A stretch of 64,000 nucleotides of DNA from Synaphobranchus kaupii. Its lineage: Eukaryota > Chordata > Actinopteri > Anguilliformes > Synaphobranchidae. The DNA lies in the NCBI GenBank assembly GCA_029718625.1, contig JAINUF010000028.1:449492-513491 (forward strand), written 5' to 3'. Below are positions 21,552 through 32,036 of the stretch, piece after piece. A program made the position numbers and the translations under genes. Every line of letters begins with the position of its first letter. The first letter of the stretch is position 1. Below the pieces are notes generated by a model, which saw only the letters and a list, made by a program, of their open reading frames with translations, was not told the origin of the DNA and did not search any database.

Positions 21552-22620
21552 ATCTGAACAAAAACATTTTCAACGTAAAAAAAAAAAGCCACGCATAGCC
21601 TACAGAGCGCTGTCTGTAAGTCCTTAATTCCAACTTGCAAAAACAATGGCCTGCCTTTAAAAGTATTGATATCAATATGTGGCCAAATTACAACTAACAA
21701 TATTGCCTATCGTAGCTCACACTAAATAAACTAGCTCTATTCCAAAGCAATGCTATCCAAACTTTTCTAAATTATTTAATGCAACTTGGCCCTGTGTTTC
21801 TTCATCTTAGCATGTGAAGAGACTGTGCCTCATGGAACAACATATGATTTCAATGAATGTTTTTAACAGTTGATGAATAATTACACTCCAGAAAGGATAT
21901 GGTTATACTTTGTTGGCAAGTTTACTTTAGAAAATGTACAGGTTTTAAAATGTTCACTGCTGCTACAGATTTCTTTACAATTCACAAACAGACAAATATC
22001 AAGAAACATCATGTATAATAGAGAAAGGGGGGATGAATAAATAAATGCAGATAAAAATTAGTAATATTTTTACCTAGAAAATAGTGTACATATAGCATTT
22101 TTACAAACGTATCCAGACATGTTTGTGGGTCAGATGATGGCAAATAAGTAATAGTACTAATTTTCTTAACATAATAATAGTTATGATATTTGCGAACAGA
22201 ATTTTGTGAACACAAGGATGTCTATGCTCTGTAGGACCACACAGGTTTTGATAGAAATGCAAATATTCCAAATGCAACACATCTGAATCAGAGTATTTCC
22301 ACTATAAATTATTCTCATTTTGCAGTTAGATGTGGCACATACAGTTTCATTGACCACATTCTCTTGAAATTGTAAGATGAAGAAACACAGGGCCAAGTTG
22401 CATTAAATAAGTTCGGATAGCATTGCTTTGGAATAGAGCTAGTGTATTTAGATAGGCAATATTGTTGGCCACAAAACTTGGCCACATTTTGATATCAATA
22501 CTTTTAAAGGCAGGCCTAGTTTTTGCAAGTTGGAATGAAGGACTTATAATCAGCGCTCTAAGCTATGCGTGAGTAACTTGGCTTTTTTTTTTTTTACGTT
22601 GAAAACGTTTTTGTTCAGAT
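21552..22620. mobile_element. Fold-back element, complete copy 2 (1,069 bp)
   Basis: The left end ATCTGAACAAAAACATTTTC and the right end (mirror, ending AACGTTTTTGTTCAGAT) open long imperfect inverted repeats of about 250 bp. These include CACGCATAGCCTAC, GCAATGCTATCC and GGCCCTGTGTTTCTTCATCT in mirrored order. No ORF is supported. Related partial copies lie at 2,691, 24,235 and 27,706. Confidence 0.82.
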
Positions 22621-23823
22621 TTCAGTTATTTTTGGTAGCTAACCAAATATGAATAATGCATGAAGATAATGACATCGAGAGAGACATGCATTCCAAATAA
22701 ATGCATGCAGACATTCGCATAGGCTAAAAACGCAAGAGGAAACAAACCACTTTTGCGTGAGAGAGATCCAGTTATCCCGTGAGAAAGGTCCAGTTATCCC
22801 GTGAGAAAGGTCCAGTTATCTCACAAGAGCAATGGAAACCCTGCGAGTGAGATCCAATGGACAGCGCACGCAAATCAAAGTGGGGCTTGCGACCGAGTGA
22901 GGTCCAATGGATAGCGCGCATGGTCCACTGGTCAGCGTGCGCGAATAAACGTGGCTTGCAAGGCTAATGGATATCGCGTCAAAGCATTTCCTTTTTAATA
23001 GAAAAAGAGGTGGGAGATGGCATTTTGGGTGGTAGTTTAGATTCCATAGCCTACATTTACCCAAATAAGCTATGTATCTTCTGAAATCACACATATCCAA
23101 TTATATGACGTTAAATACATAGGCTAGACAAGTTGTCACTTTTGTTTTGAATAAACATCTCATTTTAGATACAGGACACAGGCTGGATACAGGCTTTGTT
23201 CCCTAGCTAGCTAGTAGGCTAGCTAACATAAGTTAATGAAGATGGTAAAGTTAGGCTATATAGGCTACTGAATTAATATTATTAGCCATAAACCTAAAGA
23301 ATAATTTGGTAACAACTGTTAACCCAAATCTAACTGCCAATCATTTCCCCCCACATTTCATTTTTTAAATATATTGTAGCCTAGGTATAAAAACATACAT
23401 AATTGTCCCAACTCTGGTTAATTTCTCAATATCGCTACCGATATGTCATATATGTAGCTTACGTGTTTATTTGAAATGGCGACCAGGAAGGTGTTGGAAA
23501 GGTTTTCCAGCCACCATGTGATAATTTAGTTGGCTAACTGTAGCTACTTATGTAGGCTACCACACAAATTATTTGTTAGGTTCATGCCTAATACTATTTA
23601 GAAGCCTATACAACTTTAACATATTCATTATCTTAATGTTTCTTAATGTTACCTACTTCCTGGCTCGGGAGCAACAAGATTTCCAGTTGCTATCTAAAAT
23701 GAGATGTTGTTTATTCAATCAAAAGTGATTACCTGGCCTATCTATTTAACATCATATAATTGCCCATTGGTTGTATAGAAGAGCTAGTTTGGGTAAATGT
23801 ATGGCATCTGTCTATTATACGAG
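22621..23823. other. Non-coding stretch with a small tandem repeat
   Basis: Three tandem copies of a unit of about 23 bp containing GTCCAGTTATCCCGTGAGAA lie at about 22,767-22,830. The rest shows no gene. Confidence 0.5.
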
Positions 23824-24234
23824 TACAAACCTCAATTCCAAAAAAGTTGCAAAACAGGGCAAATCAAGATCAAACATAAAATATGACTGAGCCACCTATG
23901 AATGCTTACACTACAGTATGTGAAATGCATTCAAAATAACAATATTGAACATGTGGCACAACCACTCCCAAAATCCATGTAAGCAAGTGAGGATTTCCTC
24001 TTGCCTTCTGACGAGTTAGTAAATTAGTAAAAACGTGTGAAAATAACAGGAAAGAACTACAAACCTCAATTCCAAAAAAAGTTGGGACAGTGTATAAAAT
24101 GTAAATAAAAACAAAAAGCAATGATTTGCAAATCCTTTTTGACCTGTATTCAATTGAAAACAGTACAAAGACGAGATATTTAATGTTTTAACTAATCAAC
24201 TTTATTGTTTTTGGTAAAATAATTTAGGAAAGTT
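23824..24234. mobile_element. Tc1/mariner-type terminal repeat fragments
   Basis: ACAAACCTCAATTCCAAAAA occurs at 23,825 and again at 24,058. The second copy continues GTTGGGACAGTGTATAAAAT and AAGCAATGATTTGCAAATCC, a terminal repeat widespread in fish Tc1/mariner elements. No transposase is present. Confidence 0.65.
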
Positions 24235-24868
24235 TGGATAGCATTAGTACTATTACTTATTTGCCATCATCTGACCCACAAACATGTCTGGATACGTTTG
24301 TAAAAATGCTATATGTACACTATTTTCTAGGTAAAAATATTACTAATTTTTATCTGCATTTATTTATTCATCCCCCCTTTCTCTATTATACATGATGTTT
24401 CTTGATATTTGTCTGTTTGTGAATTGTAAAGAAATCTGTAGCAGCAGTGAACATTTTAAAACCTGTACATTTTCTAAAGTAAACTTGCCAACAAAGTATA
24501 ACCATATCCTTTCTGGAGTGTAATTATTCATCAACTGTTAAAAACATTAATTGAAATCATATGTTGTTCCATGAGGCACAGTCTCTTCACATGCTAAGAT
24601 GAAGAAACAGAGGGCCAAGTTGCATTAAATAATTTAGGAAAGTTTGGATAGCATTGCCTTGGAATAGAGCTAGTTTATTTAGTGTGAGCTACGATAGGCA
24701 ATATTGTTAGTTGTAACTTGGCCACATTTTGATATCAAGACTTTTGAAGGCAGGCCTAGTTTTTGCAAGTTGGAATTAAGAACTTATGGACAGCGCTATG
24801 TAGGCTATGCGTGAGTAACTTGGCTTTTTTTTTTTTTTTTTTTACATCGTAGACGTTTTTGATCTGAT
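24235..24868. mobile_element. Fold-back element copy 3, cutting R1 exon 2
   Basis: It shares the interior and right half with 21,552-22,620 and ends ...GACGTTTTTGATCTGAT. Its right end abuts the first coding bases of R1 exon 2, so the receptor exon is lost beyond this point. The left terminal repeat is missing. Confidence 0.75.
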
Positions 24869-24888
24869 GTATTTGTACTGCACCAACA

Positions 24889-25493
24889 CTGCAGAAATAT
24901 TTTTTTACTAAATGCAATGATCCAATTGAACACAAGGCATGATGTTGTTAAATTTTAATAGGAAAATATCAGTTAGTTCATTAAATGCAAACCCAGATGA
25001 TTAAACCCAAGTCAGTCTGGAGGCTGGTACAGATTTATAAACAGATAAAAATGTAATCCCCACAGCTCTAATGAATATCTAAGCTATTTTATACTGGGAT
25101 GGACAAGTGTTGCTTGTACCAGCTGTAGTAATCCTTTTATACCCAAGATCTGCATGATTAGTTTCTGTACTCAATGTGGGTTTGCAGTAGCCTAAGTTTT
25201 TTCTTTTGGATGAAACTTCCTGTAGGGGAATGCTGGCAAACATGAATAGCTTGAGATTAGAACTGTTTGCAGTACTCTTAATCATAAATGAACACTATTA
25301 GCTTCTGTTAATATTTTTGTATTATGAATTTTGCCATTCAAACACATACACCATTGTGGGTAGTGCATGGACTAATGGTAAATCCATCTTGACTATAAAG
25401 TTACTGTACAAAACAACTTTGTGAATTTGCATATATCACTGCCGACTGATTGCTTTAATAACAATTTTAATAATTTCATTCATAATTTACTAA
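24889..25493. other. R1 intron 1, part homologous to R3
   Basis: This part aligns with 56,213-56,825 of R3 with scattered differences. It has no coding content; the ORF at 25,079-25,285 is duplicated as part of the intron. Confidence 0.7.
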
Positions 25494-26029
25494 TTGGGAT
25501 GGCAGGTATGCCATCCGCCAAGTTACGGCTTGGCGGGGCATGCCCCATACCTATACAGCACCGAGAGTTTTTCGGGGTTTCCTACAGAAGTAACCACAAT
25601 GACCATAGACACACAGCCCTTAAAAACATGAACTTCTGTATGTTCTGACCTCATGTAACCACACAGCATTCAGATACAACTTCACACATCCACACAATAA
25701 AGCCCCAAACTTGGGTTATTTTGCCGGTTTTTCTCCTTCCTCTTCCGCTTCTTCTTCTTCTTCTTCTTCTTCTTCTTCTTCTTCTTCTTCCCATTTTCCT
25801 GCCAAACTGCCGAGTAGGGTGTATCTGCAGAACTGCAGAAGGGGCTTACAGCTTGCTGGGTGGGGCTTGAGGGGCTTACAGCTTGCTGGGCGGGGCTAAG
25901 CACTAGTGCGCATGCGGATGGACCGAATTTGTGTTGCCAGAACTTAAGCAGACGAGCAGACACTAGTTTGTATGAGAGAGTCTCTCTAGCTCTGGTTTAA
26001 ACTTTCATTCGGTTGAAAAAGAACTAAAT

Positions 26030-26972
26030 ATGGCTTCCAGTGAAAAAGTAAGTACCTTAAGGGGCACCTTCGCTATTTTGGACATTAGGGCCTATTTTCG
26101 GTCTGTCATTTGCTTCAGTGTTGAGCTAACGTTAGCTAACTTTATCTAGCTTGTTAGCATGTGCACTGGCTAGCTAACGCACGTTAGCTAATATTCCCTG
26201 TAAACACCCAACCCACCCCAACTATGTGAATGTGAAGTTGCCATCATTTTGGCCGCCAAGTTTTGAGGAAGACTACTTATTAATGTTGAACTAATGTTAA
26301 AGCTATGTTAAACACGAACCATTTTCACAAGGTGGTCAACTTCACATTCTCTATAATGTCCACCGCAATACACATTGTCAACGTCGTTGTAAAAAACACG
26401 TTGGAATTTGTTGCTTATTCAATCATCAAAGCCACCTTGAAAATATGTGTAATGCTAAAAACGAATCCCGGTGCATAGTGCACACAACTGCGTTTTATAA
26501 GCTTGAGCAACATTCCTCTATTTTAGTCCAAAATGAGAAACATGACTTGATGCTCATATAGCATAGTGAAAACAGCAGAATCAGTTAGAGGCTGCTTATT
26601 GTTACATTTGTGACCCCAGCTGGTGTTTTGGTCCTTAAGTCAATAGGTCATTTTTCAGTTGTTTTACAGATTATGAAAATGCAGATCCTAAGCTTTCAAA
26701 TGATGTGTCATGCATTGAAATCTGAATATAGTGGAAGAAGATATGCTTATTTGAATGTTGGGACACCTGACCTTGACATTTTGAAAGTAATTCTTCTTTT
26801 TTTCCAGGACCACATAACAATACAGAGAGGCCGTTCACTTCCACCACTAGTGAAGTGCACATCCTGTTGCAGCAGCTATCACTGCCCGTTTTGTGGGCCT
26901 TCCGTTTTCCACAAAGTACCTGGATTCGAATCGAATCTTTGCATCTCCATGAGTTCCTTATCAAAACAATAA
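26030..26972 (+). CDS. Possible two-exon small protein with an HCPFC motif
   Basis: ATG at 26,030 gives MASSEK and meets a consensus donor (GAAAAA|GTAAGTACC) at 26,048. An acceptor with a long T tract (TTTTTTTCCAG) ends at 26,807. The next exon (26,808-26,972) is in frame and encodes DHITIQRGRSLPPLVK, then CTSCCSSYHCPFC, and stops at TAA. AATAAA follows at about 26,983. The joined product is 60 residues. The Cys/His cluster could bind zinc; similar short YHCPFC proteins seem to be common in fish genomes, but that is from memory and unverified. It might be a dispersed pseudogene carried by the insertion. Confidence 0.4.
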
Positions 26973-27641
26973 GAAACACAAAATAAACGCTTATTAAACC
27001 CATTGTGTTTACTGATCAACCATATATACAGAATAAACCATTAAGAGGATATTATAAAAGATGACAGAGATCAAAGAAGCACATATACCTCTCCCAACAT
27101 AAGTTTTTTATCTGGTAAATCCCTGCACAGCCACAGACACTAAACTGAAAGGAGCTTTAGCTTTCATGACATAAAGATGCCAGACATCCATAAATCTGCT
27201 TATAGATCTGTTTGATAATGTCTAGCTCAGGAAAGGCTAAAGTAATCTTGTGTGCATTTAACCTCCTGCTATCCTCAAATTTACATTACATTTGGTTTCC
27301 TTGAGGTCAATTTCACCCCAGCAATTTAAACCTCCAGAAAATGATTAAAATGAAAATTGTAACTAAAGTTTATGTGTCAGGTAGGCCTACTTTACAAAAC
27401 AATAAGTTACAAAAAATATACCCATGGGGTGCATGGGGACCCTTCCTACTACATCACACTACCAGTATACCCAAGCTGGTCTCCCAGCAAGACCATCACA
27501 TCACCAGCTTAGTGAACATCACTTCCCAGCATAGACCAGCATCAGGTCTTCTGATGCTGACCTTCTCTGTATACTACAATGTATACTAATAATTGTCTGC
27601 ATCCACTGTTTTTGGTCTATGAAAAGCACAGAATGAATTAA

Positions 27642-27643
27642 AT

Positions 27644-27690
<47 letters not shown>

Positions 27691-27695
27691 TATTG
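27642..27695. repeat. (ATT)n microsatellite
   Basis: About 17 ATT repeats adjoin the left edge of fold-back copy 4. Confidence 0.9.
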
Positions 27696-27705
27696 ATTTA
27701 TTTAT

Positions 27706-28411
27706 TTGGAATATTTGGATTTCTATCAAAACCTGTGTGGTCCTACAGAGCATAGATATCCTTGTGTTCCCAAAATTCTGTTTGCAAATATAACTATTAT
27801 TATGTTAAGAAAATTAGTACTATTACTTATTTTCCATCATCTGACCCACAAACATGTCTGGATACGTTTGTAAAAATGCTATATGTACGCTATTTTACAA
27901 ATATTACTTATTTTTATCTACATTTATTTATTCATCCCCCCTTTCTCTATTGTACATGATGTTTCTTGATATAAATGTCTGCTTGTGAATAGTAAAGAAA
28001 TCTGTAGCAGCAGTTAACATTTTAAAACCTGTACATTTTCTAAAGTAAACTTGCCAACAAAGTATAACCATATCCTTTCTGGAGTGTAATTTTTCATCAA
28101 CTGTTAAAAACATTAATTGAAATCATGTTGTTCCATGAGGCACAATCTCTTCATATGCTAAAATGAAGAAACACAGGGCCAAGTTGCATTAAATAATTTA
28201 AGAAAGTTTGGATAGCATTGCTTTGGAATAGAGCTAGTTCATTTAGCTACGATAGGCAATATTGCTAGTTGTAACTTGGCCACATTTTAATATCAATACT
28301 TTTATAGGCAGGCCTAGTTTTTGCAAGTTGGAATTAAGGACTTATAGACAGCGCTCTGTAGGCTATGCGTGAGTAACTTGGCTTTTTTTTTTTACGTCGT
28401 TTTTGTTCAGA
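27706..28411. mobile_element. Fold-back element copy 4
   Basis: The right two thirds of the element align with 22,190-22,620 in mirrored orientation and 24,300-24,868 in direct orientation. It ends ...ACGTCGTTTTTGTTCAGAT. The left arm is missing. Confidence 0.75.
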
Positions 28412-28776
28412 TATAATTAAATATTAAAAATGTCTGAGTAACTGCCTGGCGTTGACATATAAAATCATGTCATTGTTAAATGCAATATGAAAATATGAAC
28501 CTTTTGCCTCTTGATAATTAATTATAATAGTAGCAATCTATGTAACACTCCTTAATTAATAATGTTTATTTTTTAATAGAAATGGGTTACTTTTTAATAC
28601 TTTAGATTTTTTGGGTTTCTTTCCCATGTGTTAACACATATTTTAGTCTTCAATAGTTAAATAAAGTAATAATTTCTCCATTACAATGTTGTTCTGCCAT
28701 CAATCATTTGCTAATTTTTTTTGTAAGATTTATATAAATATATAAATGTATGATTAAGGCAGAAAGAAGGACTCAC

Positions 28777-28843
28777 CCTCAGATGAAAGTCTGGCACAGA
28801 ATCCTGATATCCACACCAGGGTCCACCACAGTACCATCCCCAT
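28777..28843 (-). CDS. R1 exon 1: signal peptide
   Basis: The minus strand encodes MGMVLWWTLVWISGFCARL and then SSE with donor GAGG|GTGAGT. A hydrophobic core after the Met fits a signal peptide. It has the same sequence as R3 exon 1 (57,259-57,193) and ends in phase 1, ready to join an Ig exon. Confidence 0.8.
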
Positions 28844-29334
28844 GGCTTATGCCCTACTCAGCACTTGATACTGATATCGAGCCTTTTTACCAGTTACGTA
28901 TACTTCACAGGAAATGGCTGAACAAAGAGGAACTACAAACTGTTCTGGCTAAGCTGGGTTCTGCAATAGTTTGCACAAGCTAACTATGACTCTGTTCTTG
29001 ACTGTGCTCAGTACTATGATATTTGTGTCGCTTGAAGCGCAAAGAACTTGCATTTAACATGTTTACTTCGGGTTATAGAACAACATATTCGACAGACCAC
29101 TGAAGCCTCAGTCAAAACTTTAGATGAACACAATGATGCTCCATCATCTGACATACTGCTTGATAAACTGGGTACAAGCAAGCCAAATCCCATTGAAATC
29201 CATTGCTTCTGTGTACAAACAACCCTTACAGTCCTGGACAGAAAGCGAAATAGCCATCACCACTGCTATGTCCTATGAACGCACAACTTGCTGAGCTGGG
29301 AAAACACCGTAAAACAGTGCAGATGTTTGTCTTC

Positions 29335-29365
29335 TTTATAAAACTCTAAATGGCCCCGCCCCCTC
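29335..29365 (-). promoter_or_regulatory. R1 upstream block: GC box and TATA-like box
   Basis: On the minus strand a GC box (GAGGGGGCGGGGCC, 29,365-29,352) is followed about 10 bp later by TTTATAAA-like sequence (29,342-29,335), about 500 bp upstream of the R1 ATG. The same arrangement is kept upstream of R2 and R3. Promoter function is inferred from position and conservation. Confidence 0.45.
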
Positions 29366-29648
29366 AGCACCTTAGTTAAGCAGAAATCTACTAACAGCTC
29401 AAGCAGGTCTGCAGTTAGGCTGCATAGTTACAGGAAGGAAAAGTGTTTTTAGCAACTCAGTTTCAACCACACTGCCACCAGACATACATACAAACTTGCA
29501 CAACATATCGCTTCTTTGCCATTTCACTTAGGCCATGACTAAAGGACAACCAACAATGCACACAATGTTTAGACCAGTACCCTGCATACTTTAGTGTCTC
29601 CTGTTTATTTTGTAGTTGTTTTGTTTATTTGTTTGATCATGATGTCTC

Positions 29649-31187
29649 ATGTTGATTGCAGCAGCGTCCCGTCACTCATCACTATTGGGTTCAAATGTAT
29701 TTGTATTAAGTCTGTTTCCTAAGTTCAGCAGTAATCTTAGTCCTTTGGGAGTTGTTGGGGCTCCTCGAGCATGTTATTGTTCAGTCACACTGTTAGTGTC
29801 AGTCAGTAGAGAACTCAGGATCCCTATCAAACATTATATTTACATCCCTCCTCGCATCTCAAATAGAAGGGGGTATATTACTATTACTGTGTTTAGCTGC
29901 TTAGTAATTGTGAACTGAGGAATGTCATTGTGAAGTTTTCACCCAAGCAGGATGGGTTGCTTTGATATGTTATTAATGTTGGGATATTGCCATTTGCAGT
30001 GCACTTCTCACAGAAAAGTGTAACTGACTGAAATGATGGAATTATCAGGGCAAAGGGGAGGTGCTAATTGTCCTTGTCATGTAAAGGAACAGAAAAACAA
30101 ATAGGAAATCATGAAAACCTGCTTTATTTTGTAGAGGGTATGCCCAGCTATTTCCTACTAAGAGAAAATAAACTCACAAAAGCATCAAGAATAAAGTTAA
30201 AAACAAGCAGGTATTATACACATACCAAACATTAAACAACAGTCAGAGAAAGAATGCAAAAACGAAATGATTCTAAAATAAAACATTAATTTAAAATACA
30301 ACAATGTCTTCCAGAGTGGCAGATGTAATAAGATGCAGCCATTATGTCTGTTACACATTTGACAAGCACTGATACGGGTTCTTTAAAATGAAAATATTAT
30401 ACATTTTGCAATTTGCCCTTTATGTCTTTGAAAAAATTGCCCTTTATGTCTGAAAAATTTATTTAAAATATTAAAAATAAGTATCTTTAATCTCCAACTT
30501 TTTCAAGTTTTTAAAAATAAATTTGATACTGAAATGTGAGTTTCCTTTGCTGCTCAGTGAATTCTGTTAGCAGCCTGGACGAATTTAATCTGTCTGTTTT
30601 ACAGGTGTTTTGCACTGAAACTTTGAGTTTAAATTGAATGGGCTGAGTGTGTCCAGATCCCTTAGCACAGTGTAAAGACTTATTTGTCTGCATCAATGAG
30701 AGCTGTCCATAGGAGGGAAGCTCTCCATTGCATTGGTCCTCCAGGGCTTTGCTACTCTAATCACTCCACAGGCTGGGCTGACTCTTGGGTTTCAGGTTCA
30801 CCTGCAACAGTGGAAGTGGAGAAATGTTCAGTCTTTATCACACAGCCTTTCTTGGTCAAATCTGGAAACGGTGACATTAAAAATCACAAACTGTAATTTA
30901 TACTTGCTGGCTTTGAGTGTTCTAGTGCTGTATGTGATGGATTTGATTTTATTTCTACATTTTTTCTTTATTGGATGATTACTGATGTTCATTTACCTTT
31001 TCATATTCTGACGTGTCTAACATAACATCCTAATATATTTATACGATTTAGCCCACACAGAACCACAATCTGTTCATTTATGCAAGTCCTCTTTCTGCCT
31101 AAATCATACATTTATATATTTATATGAACTTAAGAATTAAAAGGGCAGAGACTGTCTCTAGTGATAAGATGCTTTGAACCGTTGGTT
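29649..31187. other. Region between R2 3' end and R1 promoter
   Basis: 29,649-30,300 aligns with 41,196-41,850 and 59,430-60,080, so it is part of the repeated gene unit. From about 30,300 to 31,187 the R2 copy is distinct and should hold the R2 3' UTR. No further gene is visible. Confidence 0.6.
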
Positions 31188-31369
31188 TCAGTACCACGGT
31201 CCCCTGTCTTCATTCAAAACTGAAAGATGTTGAGTACTTGGCTGTTGTGTCCCAGTGCTAGTGTCCTCGGTTTGTGGCCTTCTCCTGTAGTACCACAGCA
31301 GTACTTTCAGCATCCCCAGGGTGGCCAGCACTACAATCACCACCCTGACCACTGTCTCAGTGCTCCACC
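31188..31369 (-). CDS. R2 terminal exon: charged transmembrane segment and short tail
   Basis: The exon follows acceptor CTCTCACACAG in phase 1. It encodes GWSTETVVRVVIVVLATLGM, then LKVLLWYYRRR, and a tail of about 28 residues ending EDRGPWY before TGA at 31,190-31,188. The hydrophobic stretch contains a Lys, with an Arg at its outer edge. Basic residues in this position are the hallmark of receptors that pair with ITAM adaptors. The tail has no ITIM or ITSM (its Tyr residues lie in WYY and the final PWY). Activating function is inferred. Confidence 0.7.
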
Positions 31370-31647
31370 CTGTGTGAGAGGGAACACATATGGTTAGTGT
31401 GTCTGATGTAGTCTGTTCTCAGATTCAAGCTATCACAAAGAGCAACACCACTTTACATTTCAAATATGGTATAACTGAACTGTCATTTCTGCAATCACTA
31501 GGCCACAGGAGTGACAGAAGTATTAATGCTCAGTGTAACTCTGTATTGAACTCTGCTTCCCTCCCATTGTGGGTTGGATTCACTTGTTTTTTAAGCCTTA
31601 AATCAGCTCATAGGTAGAGGTGTACAGGTGTGGTTGGAGGTTTTTAC

Positions 31648-31793
31648 CTGTCTTTATCTCTTGGGGTTCAGTGATGGGTGTTGTTGGCAGAGTGAGGTGC
31701 AGGGGGACCTGTGCTCTGAGCATGCTCTCTGTGAACACCACACAGGCCCAGTGCAGCTGGTCTTCACTGAGGCCCAACAGGGTGAGATTCAGC
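31648..31793 (-). CDS. R2 Ig domain 4 exon, cut by the gypsy element
   Basis: It encodes LNLTLLGLSEDQLHWACVVF and onward to TEPQEIKT, with donor ACAG|GTAAAA. It is almost identical to the R3 exon at 51,306-51,451. It contains the second domain Cys (HWACVVF); the first Cys lies in the lost part. The exon is interrupted at 31,793/31,794, where LTR sequence begins. Confidence 0.75.
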
Positions 31794-32016
31794 AGTCCTG
31801 CACCCGCTTGGTTCCGGCTTGGAACCTACCTTGACTTTCAAGCCCAGCTCCGGCTTGGAGCGGTCCGTAAGGGACTCTATTTATGTTTAGTTAATTAACC
31901 TGTTTTCCTTTCCTGTACAGCTTTGGGACTACCCCAACGCTTAATAAAATTACCATTTTCTTGAATCTGCCTCCTGGTCGTTGCACTTGGGTTCGTCCCG
32001 TATCAGGATCGTAACA
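31794..32016 (+). mobile_element. Truncated 5' LTR of the Ty3/gypsy element
   Basis: It matches the last 223 bp of the 3' LTR (37,673-37,895) with no difference that I can see, including the CTTAATAAAATT polyadenylation signal and the end ATCGTAACA. The first roughly 1.3 kb of the LTR, including the tandem-repeat part, is absent. Confidence 0.85.
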
Positions 32017-32036
32017 GAACGAACTGGCCAAAAAGC

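Larger units (their letters stand above)
25494..28411. mobile_element. 2.9-kb insertion in R1 intron 1
   Basis: The R1 and R3 introns align up to 25,493 / 56,825 and again from about 28,412 / 56,830. The intervening block is absent from R3. It contains a GGCAGGTATGCCATCCGCC start, a CTT microsatellite (25,738-25,792), a possible two-exon small gene (26,030-26,972), an ATT microsatellite (27,642-27,695) and fold-back copy 4. It may represent several nested insertions rather than one. Confidence 0.6.
24867..28843 (-). pseudogene. R1: truncated Ig-receptor gene copy
   Basis: It keeps the signal-peptide exon (28,843-28,777), an intron homologous to R3 intron 1, and only about the first 22 nt of the first Ig exon (24,888-24,867) before the fold-back element begins. 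No other receptor exon is seen to the left. The exon 1 sequence is the same as in R3, so the loss of the body looks secondary. A 2.9-kb insertion (25,494-28,411) absent from R3 lies in the intron. It could not encode a receptor unless exons lie outside the window. Confidence 0.75.

Noticed and set aside
25079..25285. 68-codon ORF, repeated at 56,404-56,607
   Set aside because: Lies in intron 1 of both receptor copies; similarity is due to gene duplication, no splice sites or domain.
25682..25963. Poly-Lys and poly-Ser ORFs
   Set aside because: Translation of the CTT/GAA microsatellite.
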